Assembly (NCBI RefSeq): GCF_002836475.1
Contig: NZ_PJBJ01000025.1
Coordinates: forward strand, 1-64,000
Direction of reading: 5' to 3'
Origin: Flavobacterium sp. ALD4
GTDB lineage: Bacteria; Bacteroidota; Bacteroidia; Flavobacteriales; Flavobacteriaceae
DNA length: 64,000 nucleotides
Shown here: piece by piece, positions 45,864 to 55,527 of the stretch
How positions within the stretch are numbered: the stretch's first letter is position 1
Layout of the letters: each line of letters starts with the position of its first letter
Made by a program: the position numbers and the translations under genes
Notes under the pieces: model-generated
Told to the model about the DNA's origin: nothing
Seen by the model: the letters and a program-made list of their open reading frames with translations, nothing else
Databases searched by the model: none

Positions 45864-46952
45864 TTAGGGAGTATGAGAAGGATAATCAGTATATCCTTTC
45901 TCATCGGCAGTATAAAATAAATCCGCATTAAGATTTTCTGAAAGAGGCCAGTCATTTTTAAACCGTTCCACAAGATCAGGATTATTTATAAATGGTTTTC
46001 CAAATGCTACCAAGTCTGCCAGCCCACTTTTAATAGCCGCTTCGGCACTTTGCTGGTCAAACCCGCCGCAAAGAATGAGCCTGTTCCTAAAGTTTTTCCT
46101 AATTGTTTTTTTTATTTCCATTGGCACGGGCGGGGCTCCCATGGAAGAATGATCCACGAGATGGATATAAGCGATATCAATTTTATTGAGTTCTTTTGAC
46201 AGATAATCATAGGTGTCATGTATTTCGGGATAATGTGGCATGTCACTGGCTACACCATAAGGAGATAAACGTATTCCTGTTTTTTCTTTTCCAATGGCCT
46301 CAGCCACGGCAGTTACCACTTCAATTATAAACCGACATCGGTTTACAATACTACCACCATAGTCATCGTTCCTGATATTGCTAATAGGCGATAAGAATTC
46401 TTCCAATAAATAGCCGTTGGCCGCATGCAATTCCACGCCATCAAATCCTGCAAACAGGGCATTTTCTGCAGCGCAAACAAATTCTGTTTTTGCATGTATA
46501 ATATCTTGTAAACTCATTTCTTTTGGCACAACAAAATCTTGCAACTCTTTGGAGTCGGTCCACATCTGTCCGGCCGCTTTAATAGCGGAAGGGGCAAGTA
46601 TCTCACTTCCCAAAGGCATATTTAAAGGATGACTTATTCTTCCGGAGTGCATTAGCTGAACAATTATTTTCCCACCGTTTTGATGTACTGTTTTGGTTAT
46701 TTTTTTCCAACAGCTTACTTGTAGTTGCTTAAATATGCCTGATATCCGAGCATAACCAAGTCCATTTGGTGATGTTGATGTACCTTCGGTAATGATCAAG
46801 CCTGCGCTGGAACGCTGTCTGTAATAGTCAACCATTAGATCATTGGGAACATTATTTATAGCCCTGCATCGAGTCATAGGTGCCATTACAATCCGATTTT
46901 TTAATTCTATGGAGCCAAGCCTTTCTGGAGTGAATAATTGATGGTTTTTCAT
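45864..46952 (-). CDS. Old Yellow Enzyme family alkene reductase (NemA-like)
   Basis: This 362-residue FMN-binding TIM barrel reduces activated alkenes, nitro compounds and similar electrophiles with NAD(P)H. Visible are LKNRIVMAPMTRCRAIN (FMN-binding start, Thr that tunes flavin), IVQLMHSGRISHP (flavin-binding Gln and His), DGVELHAANGYLLEEFLSP (the usual HGAxGYLxxxFL with substrate-binding residues), SIVNRCRF, and a CGGFDQQSAEAAI phosphate-binding C-terminal strand. It is monocistronic. Tandem 13-base repeats about 90 bases upstream may be a regulator site. Its neighbour, the aldolase, is decayed. Confidence 0.92.
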   Translation of the reverse strand: MKNHQLFTPERLGSIELKNRIVMAPMTRCRAINNVPNDLMVDYYRQRSSAGLIITEGTSTSPNGLGYARISGIFKQLQVSCWKKITKTVHQNGGKIIVQLMHSGRISHPLNMPLGSEILAPSAIKAAGQMWTDSKELQDFVVPKEMSLQDIIHAKTEFVCAAENALFAGFDGVELHAANGYLLEEFLSPISNIRNDDYGGSIVNRCRFIIEVVTAVAEAIGKEKTGIRLSPYGVASDMPHYPEIHDTYDYLSKELNKIDIAYIHLVDHSSMGAPPVPMEIKKTIRKNFRNRLILCGGFDQQSAEAAIKSGLADLVAFGKPFINNPDLVERFKNDWPLSENLNADLFYTADEKGYTDYPSHTP

Positions 46953-47043
46953 TTTTTTTACTCTTAAGTTATTGTTATAAAGATAATTATATTTATTGAC
47001 TTAAGTATTTAAAATGAGTATGGAAGTGATTGTGGCATTCGAT

Positions 47044-47076
47044 AAAGAACCTGTTTATTATTAAAAGAACCTGTTT
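47044..47076. repeat. Two 13-base direct repeats AAAGAACCTGTTT
   Basis: The copies lie at 47044-47056 and 47064-47076, exactly 20 bases apart (two helix turns), about 90 bases upstream of the Old Yellow Enzyme start. Such phasing suits a dimeric regulator, but none is identified. The rest of the 46953-47346 gap shows nothing else except the terminator below. Confidence 0.4.
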
Positions 47077-47271
47077 TTAGTCCCTCCTTTACCGTATGCT
47101 TATTACAGCAACGTCTATTTATGCAAATACATTAAATTATTTACAGCGTATTTTTGTTCTTTCATAAATGACTTTTACTAAAGATAGCTGCTGTGTATGG
47201 CTGATTTACGCATTAAATTAATTATTAGATGGTCATTGGTCATAGCATTAGATTGCGTAAAATTTTAAACA

Positions 47272-47311
47272 AGAAAAGAGGATAGACCCTTAAGTGTCTA
47301 TCCTCTTTTCT
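47272..47311 (-). terminator. Terminator after the OmpA-family gene
   Basis: GAAAAGAGGATAGAC at 47273-47287 pairs with GTCTATCCTCTTTTC at 47296-47310; the minus-strand side is T-rich after the stem. Confidence 0.8.
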
Positions 47312-47346
47312 AAATCTAAAAAATAAGTTTGTCGGTAATTGACTTA

Positions 47347-49377
47347 TTATTTTGTAGGTACAATATCAATTATAACGGTTCTGTTATAAGAACGTTCCTC
47401 TGGAGTTTTATTTTCAAAAGGAGATTTGTTTTCATCCTCACCAAATCCAATTAATTCAAATTTTACATCGTTTCTACCTGATTGAGACAACGCACTTACA
47501 ATTATATTTTTCACGTCGTTTGCACGAGCTAAAGATAATTCTTGATTGTGAGCTTCTTCACCAATAGCATCAGTATGACCATGAACAATTACTGTTGCTC
47601 CAACAGGGATTTTAGGTGTAATTACATCAGTTAAATATTTTTCATAGATATCAATAGCTTTTGATTTATTAAATTCATAAATAATACTATATCTAAGACC
47701 TTCTTCTGTTTTAGCCGGTGTCCAAAGTACAACATGTACAGGAGCTTCATTCTCTACAACAACGCCACTTTTAGTTTGACCTATCATTTTTACTTTGAAA
47801 TCTCCTTCTGGACGGCTTCCTAAAATTGCTTTTCCGGGAATACGAACTTCATCTTCAGTATAAGGTCCGAAAGACTGTGATTTACCTTGTTCATCAGTTA
47901 TTTGTAATGACCATGTAGATAAAGCTTCGCCAGCTCCTTTATTATTGAAAGTTACATAACTTGAAGCAGGAGCTTCTTGAGATGCAACAATTTTTACTGG
48001 TTTCAATTGAGCACCAGTACCACTTTGAAATTCCATTAATAAAGATGGAGAATTACTTTCGATAGATACTCTACGGTCCCCTTCACGAAGAAGTCCTAAT
48101 TCAAGTGTTCCACCTGGTTGTTCTGATGGAATATTTGGTTTAGATTGACCTTTAGTAGTTATTCTTGAAGGATTGACTGCAAATACATCAACTAAATATG
48201 TTTTAATTGATTCTGACATTGCTAAACCATCTGCTGGTCCTTGTTCTGATGAACCTACCAAAGAAATAGTCGCATTTGGATTTTTCTGCATGCGGTCACC
48301 AAGAATGTTTGAAATATTATAATAAACAGTCATTTGTCTTTTTGAACGATCTGATAAATTTTTTGGAGCAAAAACTTCCAATTGGTCTTCTTTGAAATCT
48401 TTTACTTGATCTTTATTCAATAAAACATAACGGTTGGGTATTTCACTTGACTGATTGTTAAAATACACATAGTTCCTAAGTGGAAATATCTCAGTAAGTC
48501 TGCTCTCTCTAGGAAGATTACTAGGAGAATCTACAGAAAACGAAACTTGTTTGTCTGCTTTGATATCAGTAGCTTCTTGAATGTTTTTTCCTTGTCCAAA
48601 TTTAAGTGCAACACCTGCTCTTACAGTGGTATTATTCCATGTTTCTGTCGAACGTGGATTTTGACCAAAATAAGGTTGGAAAGAAACAAAAGGAGACAAT
48701 ACAAATTGTGTTTTGTTTGCATCCGTTGAAAGTGGGATATCATATCCTGCTCCAATTTGCATTGAAATAATTGTTTTTTCGATTTTATCAAAATCACCTT
48801 TTACTGCAGGAGCAGCTTCTTGATCTGGATACGCTGGGTTGATGCCTAATTGGTATGTAAATGATTTATCCAAGTTGAAAGCCAAACGTGGACCACCATA
48901 TAAATAAAAATTAGATTTAAAAGGAGCAAAACGTAAACTTGGTTCCACTGTAATGTAACTTAAGTCAGTTGATAAATCAGCAGGACAGTCACATACAGTA
49001 AGCACTTGGTCAAAATCACCTTTACGGCTATCGTAACCAGCTTGTAACATAACACCCCATCTTGAATCAGCAGGGCGATACTCTAAAAGCGGTGCAATGA
49101 AAAGTCCAGCTCCAAATCCATCATGAAATGTTTTTGGCGAGGTAAAACTTGCATTCAATTGTTGTGTTGATCCACGGTAGAAATTAAAATTAGCTCCACC
49201 CGCTACACCAAAGTACCATGAAGGTTTTGAGTATTTAACTTCAATAGTTTCCTGTGCCTGGACAGATGTTTGAAAACTTAACCAAGCTAAAGCAATCATT
49301 CCGACGCTTTTTATGGTAAGATTAGTAGGAGTCCATGTATTGAATGGTTTCTCTGTATAAAAAGTTTTTGATTTCAT
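47347..49377 (-). CDS. OmpA-family outer-membrane protein
   Basis: This 676-residue protein has a long signal region (about 1-42, ends SVQAQ). The N-terminal part (about 45-265) is a beta-barrel-type domain: WYFGVAGGANFNFYRG, GLFIAPLLEYRP, WGVMLQAGYDSRKGD, LRFAPFKSNFYLYGGPRL and FVLSPFVSFQPYFG. The middle is an extended beta region. The C-terminal ~110 residues hold the peptidoglycan-binding OmpA domain with IVHGHTDAIGEEAHNQELSL, ARANDVKNII and SYNRTVIIDI. It links the outer membrane to the cell wall. A 20-residue repeated pattern with an earlier, weaker OmpA-like copy is seen (SLVGSSEQGP...ESIKTYL). Confidence 0.9.
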   Translation of the reverse strand: MKSKTFYTEKPFNTWTPTNLTIKSVGMIALAWLSFQTSVQAQETIEVKYSKPSWYFGVAGGANFNFYRGSTQQLNASFTSPKTFHDGFGAGLFIAPLLEYRPADSRWGVMLQAGYDSRKGDFDQVLTVCDCPADLSTDLSYITVEPSLRFAPFKSNFYLYGGPRLAFNLDKSFTYQLGINPAYPDQEAAPAVKGDFDKIEKTIISMQIGAGYDIPLSTDANKTQFVLSPFVSFQPYFGQNPRSTETWNNTTVRAGVALKFGQGKNIQEATDIKADKQVSFSVDSPSNLPRESRLTEIFPLRNYVYFNNQSSEIPNRYVLLNKDQVKDFKEDQLEVFAPKNLSDRSKRQMTVYYNISNILGDRMQKNPNATISLVGSSEQGPADGLAMSESIKTYLVDVFAVNPSRITTKGQSKPNIPSEQPGGTLELGLLREGDRRVSIESNSPSLLMEFQSGTGAQLKPVKIVASQEAPASSYVTFNNKGAGEALSTWSLQITDEQGKSQSFGPYTEDEVRIPGKAILGSRPEGDFKVKMIGQTKSGVVVENEAPVHVVLWTPAKTEEGLRYSIIYEFNKSKAIDIYEKYLTDVITPKIPVGATVIVHGHTDAIGEEAHNQELSLARANDVKNIIVSALSQSGRNDVKFELIGFGEDENKSPFENKTPEERSYNRTVIIDIVPTK

Positions 49378-49449
49378 TTTTTTTTATTATTAGGTTTTAT
49401 TTTAGTATATCCCGCCCTGAGACGGGATATGTAAAACTTGGGGTATTAC

Positions 49450-51231
49450 TTAGTTAACAGGAACGTTAATAATGGTATTAACCATAGTTACTGAAGATAC
49501 TAATGAAATAGCTCTTCCGTTTAATACTGTTTCTGCACCAGGTAGAGTAGTGCTATTTGCTGGTGCAGAGAATGTCACACCATTATTAGCAATAACATTT
49601 CCAACCATTACACCACCACCGGCGTAGTTAATAACTGCTGAACTACCCACGTACCAGTAAACATTATTTGCTTTGGCACCATTTATTAATTTAACACTTC
49701 TAGATGCTGCTGGAGAACCTACTGTTAATGAAGATGCTGATTGGAAATACCAAGTCGCATTTTCATTACCTTGCGCATCTAATGTTAAATCACCATTTGT
49801 AATTTGGTACGTACCACTTGCTGATTTATAAACACCTGGCGCTAAAGTTAATGCTCCAAGTTCTCCTGAACCTTGATCACTTCCACCTGGTTTGTTAGCT
49901 GGAGAAATACTGTTATAGAGATCTCTTGCTGCATTTAATCCTTCTAGTGCTTTGGCTGCTTTTGTAGCATTTCCTGGTGCAGGAGCATCGGTAAAAATAC
50001 CACCATTAACTAACCCATTATTAAGAGGAGTAATGGTGTATACTTCAAAAGGAGATGCCATAGTATCGGTGAAACCAGTTACTAAAGACGATGCAGCAGT
50101 TGTACCTATTGCTCCGTTAACTCTAGTATTCAGTCCTTGATTTGTTATTCCTGCATTTCCTCCAAAAACTCCGAAGAATAAACCTGAAGGCGCAGGGACA
50201 ACTAATGCCGACAATGTAGTGAAGTTCCATACATAGTTATTTGCTAAAGGTACTCCGGCAGCATTTTTCGCAGCAGTTGTAATGGTTGCTGTATATGTTT
50301 TACCTTCTACTAAAACGTTTGTTGGTTTGAATGAAGCAGTAGTTCCTGAGTAAGTTACAACTCCCGTGATAGCTGTTGTACCTTGTTTCAATGTGAAATT
50401 AGTAGCATTGATTGTTAATGGATCCATTACCATACTAAAGTTAGCAGTAATCGTTTTATTAAGTGCAACACCTGTCGCATTATTGATAGGATCTGTAGAA
50501 GTTACTGTTGGGGCTACTATAGCTCCAGTCGTAAATTTCCACACATAGTCACTTGGTAAACGTGTGTTGTCTAGATTCGTTACAGCTGCTGAAACAGTTG
50601 CTGTATAGACTGTATTTGCAGCCAATGCTAATGTAGGAGTAAATACAGCTGTTGTTCCGCTATATGTTACAATTCCTGCAATGGCAGTATTTCCTTGTTT
50701 TAAAGTATAGGTGGTTCCAGTAATAGTACTAGCTTTCATTGGCATATTGAAAGTCACACTTACTACCTTATTTAAAAATACGTTATTCTCGTTGTTTGCT
50801 GGGTCAGTTGACGCAACCATTGGAGTAACTGTTAAACCAGTACTAAACGTCCAAATTTTTTCTGTTTGTAAAGCGTTACCTGTAAGGTCTTTTACTGTTC
50901 TCTTTATTGTAGCAGTGTACGTTGTGTTAGGAGAAAGTAAAGCAGAGGGTTTAAAGGTTGCTGTTTTACCTGAGTATGTAATTACACCAGCTATCTGTGA
51001 AGTACCGTTTAAAGTAAAAGAAGACTGATTTATAGTTTCAGGATTCATCTCTTCATTAAAAGTTGCTGTGATTAATTGATCCAAAGGAACATTAGTAGCT
51101 ACATTTACTGGAGTAGTACTTAGCACTTCCGGACAAAGTCCATCGATTTCTACGAAATCGTCTTTCGCACAACCAGAAATTAAAGCAATAAATAGTATTG
51201 CAAAGGTTAATAATGATTTTTTAGTTTTCAT
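49450..51231 (-). CDS. Big_5 Ig-like repeats plus DUF3494 ice-binding-type domain
   Basis: The ATG at 51231 starts a lipoprotein signal (LLTFAILFIALISGC), preferred to the upstream ATG at 51270. The protein has about 593 residues. Three Big_5-type Ig-like repeats of ~105 residues follow (each with VSVTFN or TATFNEEM, TFTLNG or TYTLKQG and a TYTATI-type strand and KIWTFSTG or VWNFTT end). A DUF3494 domain occupies the last ~230 residues (TRVNGAIGTTAASSLVTGF, ARDLYNSI, ELGALTLAPGVYKSASG, TWYFQSASSLTV, NNVYWYVGSSAVINY, VLNGRAISLVSSVTM). DUF3494 proteins bind ice or act as surface adhesins; the lipobox suggests anchoring at the cell surface. Confidence 0.92.
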   Translation of the reverse strand: MKTKKSLLTFAILFIALISGCAKDDFVEIDGLCPEVLSTTPVNVATNVPLDQLITATFNEEMNPETINQSSFTLNGTSQIAGVITYSGKTATFKPSALLSPNTTYTATIKRTVKDLTGNALQTEKIWTFSTGLTVTPMVASTDPANNENNVFLNKVVSVTFNMPMKASTITGTTYTLKQGNTAIAGIVTYSGTTAVFTPTLALAANTVYTATVSAAVTNLDNTRLPSDYVWKFTTGAIVAPTVTSTDPINNATGVALNKTITANFSMVMDPLTINATNFTLKQGTTAITGVVTYSGTTASFKPTNVLVEGKTYTATITTAAKNAAGVPLANNYVWNFTTLSALVVPAPSGLFFGVFGGNAGITNQGLNTRVNGAIGTTAASSLVTGFTDTMASPFEVYTITPLNNGLVNGGIFTDAPAPGNATKAAKALEGLNAARDLYNSISPANKPGGSDQGSGELGALTLAPGVYKSASGTYQITNGDLTLDAQGNENATWYFQSASSLTVGSPAASRSVKLINGAKANNVYWYVGSSAVINYAGGGVMVGNVIANNGVTFSAPANSTTLPGAETVLNGRAISLVSSVTMVNTIINVPVN

Positions 51232-51611
51232 TTTATTAAAGATTAGGGGTTTAATTATTTTATGAAACAAAGGTTGGTTTAATTGCTTACGGAAGTATTA
51301 CACTATTAGAAAGGATACTTATATAATTCACTTATAGAAAATGTTAATATTTTTAACAAGTTGTTTTAAATCAGTTAGTTGTGAAATATAAACTGTTAAT
51401 ACCTTGTTATTTGGCTTATTTTATTTAACTCAAATTAATAAAAAGTCCTATTAAGATTAATAAAAAGGGGTTGAGGATTTCTTTTTTAAGAAAAAGATAT
51501 CTTAAAAAGCAGGATTAACGACAAGGACTGTCGGTTGCCTATGATTGGAATAATAAAAGGGGAAGCTAATGTTCTATTTTAGAAGTTTAGCAGACTAGGT
51601 AATATAATAGT

Positions 51612-52048
51612 TTAGATAAGTCTATTTTTTGCTTTTTGTCTCAGATCTAAAATATCGGTATTGAGTTCTTTAGTTAATTTATCAAGGGATTTGGCAGATG
51701 TTTTATATAATCTAAAGTTTGTTTAAGATCTAGCTTTGTTTCTGTTGAAAGGTGAATTAATTGGGATGAGCCTGGAATGTTGACAATCGGTTGTCTGATT
51801 TGATGAGAGGACATATATATCATCATCTCTATTCCTTCGATGTATTCCTTTTGATATTCTTGGTTTCTTTCGAGTTCTTTATTAGCCATTAGTAACTCTT
51901 GTTTTCTTTTTTCTTTTTCTTCATTTTGGAAAAGAAGTTCGGTATTAGTAATAAATATTTCAGCGGCTCTGTCTTACTTTTCTTGATTTTTAAAGGCTAG
52001 TTCTTTCTTAATGATAATTGACTCTTTGTTTACTATTTTGCTGTCCAT
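51612..52048 (-). pseudogene. Decayed histidine-kinase-like short protein
   Basis: From the ATG at 52048 the frame reads MDSKIVNKESIIIKKELAFK, NQEK-stop-DRAAEIF, then EEKEKRKQELLMANKELERN, then the dimerisation-like MSSHQIRQPIVNIPGSSQLI. After a one-base frameshift near 51715 it ends SLDKLTKELNTDILDLRQKA up to a TAA at 51612. The ANKEL/EEKEKR pattern is a common coiled coil in Bacteroidota sensor kinases. There is no ATPase domain, so even the intact ancestor would have been a short, non-catalytic protein. One stop and one frameshift break it. Confidence 0.72.
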
Positions 52049-52483
52049 GGCTCCCTAATTGAAATTTTTGAAAAAAAAGATGATTAAACTTAAAGGATTA
52101 TCGGATGCTATTTTTTCGGGTCACTTTCTCAGAAAGAATATAAACCAATAGTATTATTCTAATCATGATAAGTAAATTGACTTATTTAAAATATAATTTG
52201 AATTTTTATTTAATAAGTATTGATTTCTAAAGATTAATAGGTTCAACAAGTAAATTAGTTACTACGAATTGTAATATGGTTCCCGCTATATTTTTATTGG
52301 ATTTTGCCTCGAGCCCAACAATAGCCTCTTTGAGATGCAGCCTTTAGATAAGCCAATGACTGTATTGAGTATATTGTGTCTTAAATCTGAAGAAGATGTC
52401 ATTTTTTTTAAAGCACTTTTAATCAGTTTTAAAGGCCTTATACTTTCATGCATAACAAGCTAGTGTTAATGTAGTACTGTAAT
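52049..52483. other. Gap without a recognisable gene
   Basis: A minus-strand stretch (about 52300-52470) reads LKLIKSALKKMTSSSDLRHN and ILNTVIGLS, but with no start and no family I know. I see no promoter or hairpin of note. Confidence 0.3.
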
Positions 52484-52903
52484 TCATCTGGCTGTTTTTG
52501 TTCCAAAATTAAGATCTTTTGGCTCAAATTTTTTGTTGCGTTCCTTTTTTTCATGCCATTTGTCTTTAAGCACCTTGATAATAATAAAATTACTGACCGG
52601 CATTTTTATGTATTGATTTTTAAAAGAATATAATGCAATTGACAGTATTAAATATAAGGTGGCCATTATAAAGAAGCTAGAATAATATTCCCCAAGAAAT
52701 TCCCCAATCCAAAACGAAAGTCCAAGGTTTAGCAGTAGCAAAAACATAGCAAAAACAACAGTAATTTTTAATCGTGATATCAATGAAGATAGAACATCTG
52801 CTGAAGTGTCAATAAGGTTTAGTTTTGTCAATTCCACAGTTGTCCGAGTATAGTCTTCTACTGTCTCGAAAAGGATTACTATTGTTGTTGCTTTGCTACT
52901 CAC
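52484..52903 (-). CDS. Small membrane protein with holin-like topology
   Basis: This 139-residue protein has an N-terminal amphipathic part (VEDYTRTTVELTKLNLIDTS), then two membrane helices (about 47-65 and 73-93). The soluble C-terminal tail is charged (KVLKDKWHEKKERNKKFEPK). This shape is common in the phage-holin-superfamily and YqjE-like membrane proteins next to stress genes. It lies 41 bases after the YtxH gene on the same strand, so they are probably co-transcribed. No clear function. Confidence 0.65.
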   Translation of the reverse strand: MSSKATTIVILFETVEDYTRTTVELTKLNLIDTSADVLSSLISRLKITVVFAMFLLLLNLGLSFWIGEFLGEYYSSFFIMATLYLILSIALYSFKNQYIKMPVSNFIIIKVLKDKWHEKKERNKKFEPKDLNFGTKTAR

Positions 52904-52944
52904 AATTCTATTTTTAAGCCAATTAAGGTTTAAAAACGCTATTG

Positions 52945-53238
52945 TTAGATATTGATATTTTTAATATCCATATTTTCAATATCTTTCTTAGTTTTTTCAA
53001 ATTTAGATTTTCCTTCATTAAAAAGACCTTGTCCTTCTTCTTTGAGTAGGTCATATTTTTTTGACATCGTATCTAATGCAACATCGAATTTATCTTTTAA
53101 TTCATCAGCGTAATCGTTGCTTACATTTTTAATTTTTTTTCTTGTTTTTTTTCCTTTTTTAGGAGCAAACAATATTCCCATTATTGCACCTGCTGCAAGA
53201 CCACCTAAAACTCCTAATATTACTTTATCTGTTTTCAT
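52945..53238 (-). CDS. YtxH-domain protein
   Basis: This 97-residue protein has one N-terminal membrane helix (VILGVLGGLAAGAIMGILFAP) followed by a lysine-rich stretch (KKGKKTRKKIKNVSNDYA) and helical coiled coil. The G..AG...G.L.APKKGKK motif is the YtxH signature. YtxH-type proteins are general stress proteins at the cytoplasmic membrane in other bacteria; the mechanism is unclear. Its neighbours on the minus strand are a tiny lmo0937-type protein and a holin-like protein. Confidence 0.9.
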   Translation of the reverse strand: MKTDKVILGVLGGLAAGAIMGILFAPKKGKKTRKKIKNVSNDYADELKDKFDVALDTMSKKYDLLKEEGQGLFNEGKSKFEKTKKDIENMDIKNINI

Positions 53239-53273
53239 GTTTATTTTTTTTAATTTTTACTAATATACTTGTT

Positions 53274-53426
53274 TTATAATCTTCTTCCTTGGATAAGTCT
53301 TAATAATATTGCAATTATTGCAATAATAAGTAAGACATGTATGATTCCACCCGCACTAAATGCGAAGAATCCGATTACCCAAAAAATGACTAAAATTACT
53401 GCTAATGTGTAAAGAAGGTTGCTCAT
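53274..53426 (-). CDS. lmo0937-family tiny membrane protein (50 aa)
   Basis: A 50-residue frame starts MSNLLYTLAVILVIFWVIGF and ends AILLRLIQGRRL. It has two hydrophobic helices separated by a short SAGG turn, the signature of the lmo0937 family. It is 36 bases upstream of the YtxH start on the same strand. Such proteins are induced by stress in several phyla; the function is unknown. Confidence 0.85.
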   Translation of the reverse strand: MSNLLYTLAVILVIFWVIGFFAFSAGGIIHVLLIIAIIAILLRLIQGRRL

Positions 53427-53474
53427 GTTTCTATTTTTTATGGATTAGTTTATATTGTAAATAGCTGCGATTCT

Positions 53475-54119
53475 CTATTGGAACCCCGTTTTTATTTTTA
53501 GTTTAGTCTTAGACTTACGTACATTAAACACACTGTTTTTAGCATCTGAAACCGCTAAACTTCCTTCTTTGGTTACTTTTGTTAAACCGAGATTGTATCT
53601 TAATCCAAAGTTAACTGTTTATGAACCAATGCCTAAACCTGCAAAAAGACCAGCGTCAAACCTTTTGAAATCATTAATGTTTAATTGAGTTTCAGAAGTA
53701 AACAGGTTTGAATCGTTCGTTGTTTTACCACTTACCATATACGGTGCATATAGACCAACATGTACGTTGAAAACATCTGTAAGATTAAAAACCAACAGTA
53801 AAGGAACTTCAATATAATTTGTTTTAAATTTTGCCGTTCCGCTTGCAAAAGAATTATTGTAGGTAAGTTCAGCACCTTTAGTGGTATACGATATTTCAGG
53901 TAGTATAAAAACAGAATTTGTGATTGGAAATTTAGCATACAAACCAGCGTTGAATCCAGTTAGGATATTATTGTCATCTACGTTATCAGTGTAAAGGTTT
54001 GAAAAGTTAAGGCCACCCTTAAAACCAAAAGCTGCAGTACTTGATTTTATGTCGTGCGCATTTGATGCATGAAATGAAAGGCATGTTAGTAAAAAAGTAG
54101 CTGACATCAGTTGTTTCAT
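53475..54119 (-). pseudogene. Beta-barrel outer-membrane protein broken by a stop
   Basis: From the ATG at 54119: signal peptide (1-18), then PorT-like strands (AFGFKGGLNFSNLYTDNVDD, GLYAKFPITNSVFILPEISY, YIEVPLLLVFNLTDVFNVHV, FDAGLFAGLGIGS). A TAA at 53619 ends the protein at 166 residues. Beyond it, in the same frame, VNFGLRYNLGLTKVTKEGSL and DAKNSVFNV are clearly coding, then the last strand is lost. A barrel lacking its last strands is unlikely to insert properly, so I call it a pseudogene; a read-through or sequencing error is the alternative. Confidence 0.75.
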
Positions 54120-54321
54120 TTTTCTCTTTTTTAATTTTTATTGATTTTATTGTAAAACAAATAGCAGTAACATAATAAGTGAAGTTCTTATATAACTTTT
54201 AGTAAATGTTGTGTTATTTACGGTTAGTGGATTGCTGTTTTATGCTTTAAAGTGCTATTTCTTCTTTACTGGAACTTTAAACTTGAAATATTTTATATGT
54301 TTCATTATTTCAATATCTGCT

Positions 54322-54507
54322 CTAAAGGGCATTAATAATTTGTTGTAATTCCTGTCTTGTTTTACCGAACTGAACTTGAAGTTTTGTTATCATTTCTTCT
54401 TCCTTTACTCCGAGAAATAACACATCAGTGTTAGTCAAAGCAGCAAATTTTTGTTTTAGATGTTCTTTTTGCTCTTCCCATGTCTCTTTCAGATCTTTCT
54501 TTTGCAT
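54322..54507 (-). CDS. CsbD-like stress protein (61 aa)
   Basis: This 61-residue soluble helical protein reads KKDLKETWEEQKEHLKQKFA and EEEMITKLQVQFGKTRQELQ, the pattern of Bacteroidota CsbD-family proteins (K..WNEQK.KLK..F...). CsbD is a general stress protein in Bacillus. The gene stands alone; its neighbours are YtxH-type and other stress-related small proteins. Confidence 0.8.
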   Translation of the reverse strand: MQKKDLKETWEEQKEHLKQKFAALTNTDVLFLGVKEEEMITKLQVQFGKTRQELQQIINAL

Positions 54508-54677
54508 TTTTGCCTAATTAATATTGTATATTCAGTGCTTTGCAAAGGTGGGTAGTTTTGAGCCTAAATGTGTTACATAACTTTTAGAAGAAGTTATATG
54601 ATTTACTTATTTTGGAAATATAAAAATGGCAACGAAGACTTTACAAGAAAGGAGACAATAAAACTTGGTACAAAAAA

Positions 54678-54711
54678 AAACACCTCCATTTTTAAAAAAA
54701 TGGAGGTGTTT
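54678..54711 (-). terminator. Terminator after the DUF4382 gene
   Basis: AAACACCTCCATTTTT pairs perfectly with AAAAATGGAGGTGTTT across AA; on the minus strand a T-run of nine follows. Confidence 0.9.
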
Positions 54712-54732
54712 GAAATAACTTACGTTGTGTTT

Positions 54733-55527
54733 CTACAACAAACTAATAGGTGCAATAATTGTTGTTTGACCTATTTCCACAATAGTTTCCTGAATAATAA
54801 CTTCTTTTAATGCAGGTACGACAGTAATGTCTGGCGTAATGGTTAAACTGTATTTTCCTGCTGGAAGGCCCATTACCAGAAATTTCCCCTCTACATTTAC
54901 ATTTGTAGAATAAGTTTCTAAAGAAACAAGGTTAGTAGCAGTAGCAACGGCTAATGTTCCAATAGGCGTAATAGTACCTTTTATAGCTCCGCTTATTGCA
55001 GTTTCAACGGTTCTAATAACTGGTTTCAATTTATAACCTCCATTACCTAACTTAACGATTGACTTGTTAGCATCAAAATCAAGAAGTACATGATACATTA
55101 TACCTTCCTGTAATGTTTGGTTTACCTGAAGTTTCAAGCCTGACTGCTCTGCACTTGGAGTACTCAATGGATAGGATGTACCGTTGGGAGTACCGTCTTC
55201 TAGTACCACTGAGTTTCTCGTTCCCAAAATAAGTCTTATCTGTTGTACTTTTGAAATTTGTAGTGTGTCAGTGGCGATAAGTTGTTCCACTCCATTTGAT
55301 AATTGAAGAAGATCATAAATACCAGGAACCACATTTAAGGTTACTGATTGTCCTCCGTCACCGGTTATTTCAACTCCCATGACGTCAACATTCACTTGTT
55401 TATAAGGACCCGGCGCATCAGTCATACTTACTGAATACGGGTAGTTCGCTTGTGTACTATCGTTGTTACATGAATTCAGGAGGAATCCAAACATAATAAA
55501 AGCTAGAATTACATTTAATTTTTTCAT
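54733..55527 (-). CDS. DUF4382 lipoprotein
   Basis: This 264-residue protein has a lipoprotein signal (lipobox LNSC near residue 20). It then shows the DUF4382 motif: YSVSMTDAPGPYKQVNVDV, MGVEI, NVVPGIYDLLQLSNGVEQL, IRLILGTRNSVVLEDG and ILLDFDANKSIVKLGNGGY-like text. The last ~80 residues form a carboxypeptidase-like beta domain (ISGAIKGTITPIGTLAVATA, KFLVMGLPAGKYSLTITP). It is probably surface- or periplasm-exposed; the ligand is unknown. It is followed by a strong terminator. Confidence 0.88.
   Translation of the reverse strand: MKKLNVILAFIMFGFLLNSCNNDSTQANYPYSVSMTDAPGPYKQVNVDVMGVEITGDGGQSVTLNVVPGIYDLLQLSNGVEQLIATDTLQISKVQQIRLILGTRNSVVLEDGTPNGTSYPLSTPSAEQSGLKLQVNQTLQEGIMYHVLLDFDANKSIVKLGNGGYKLKPVIRTVETAISGAIKGTITPIGTLAVATATNLVSLETYSTNVNVEGKFLVMGLPAGKYSLTITPDITVVPALKEVIIQETIVEIGQTTIIAPISLL

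Noticed and set aside
52484..52903. A true phage holin
   Set aside because: The two-helix topology is holin-like, but no endolysin or phage gene is adjacent, and it sits in a stress-gene group.
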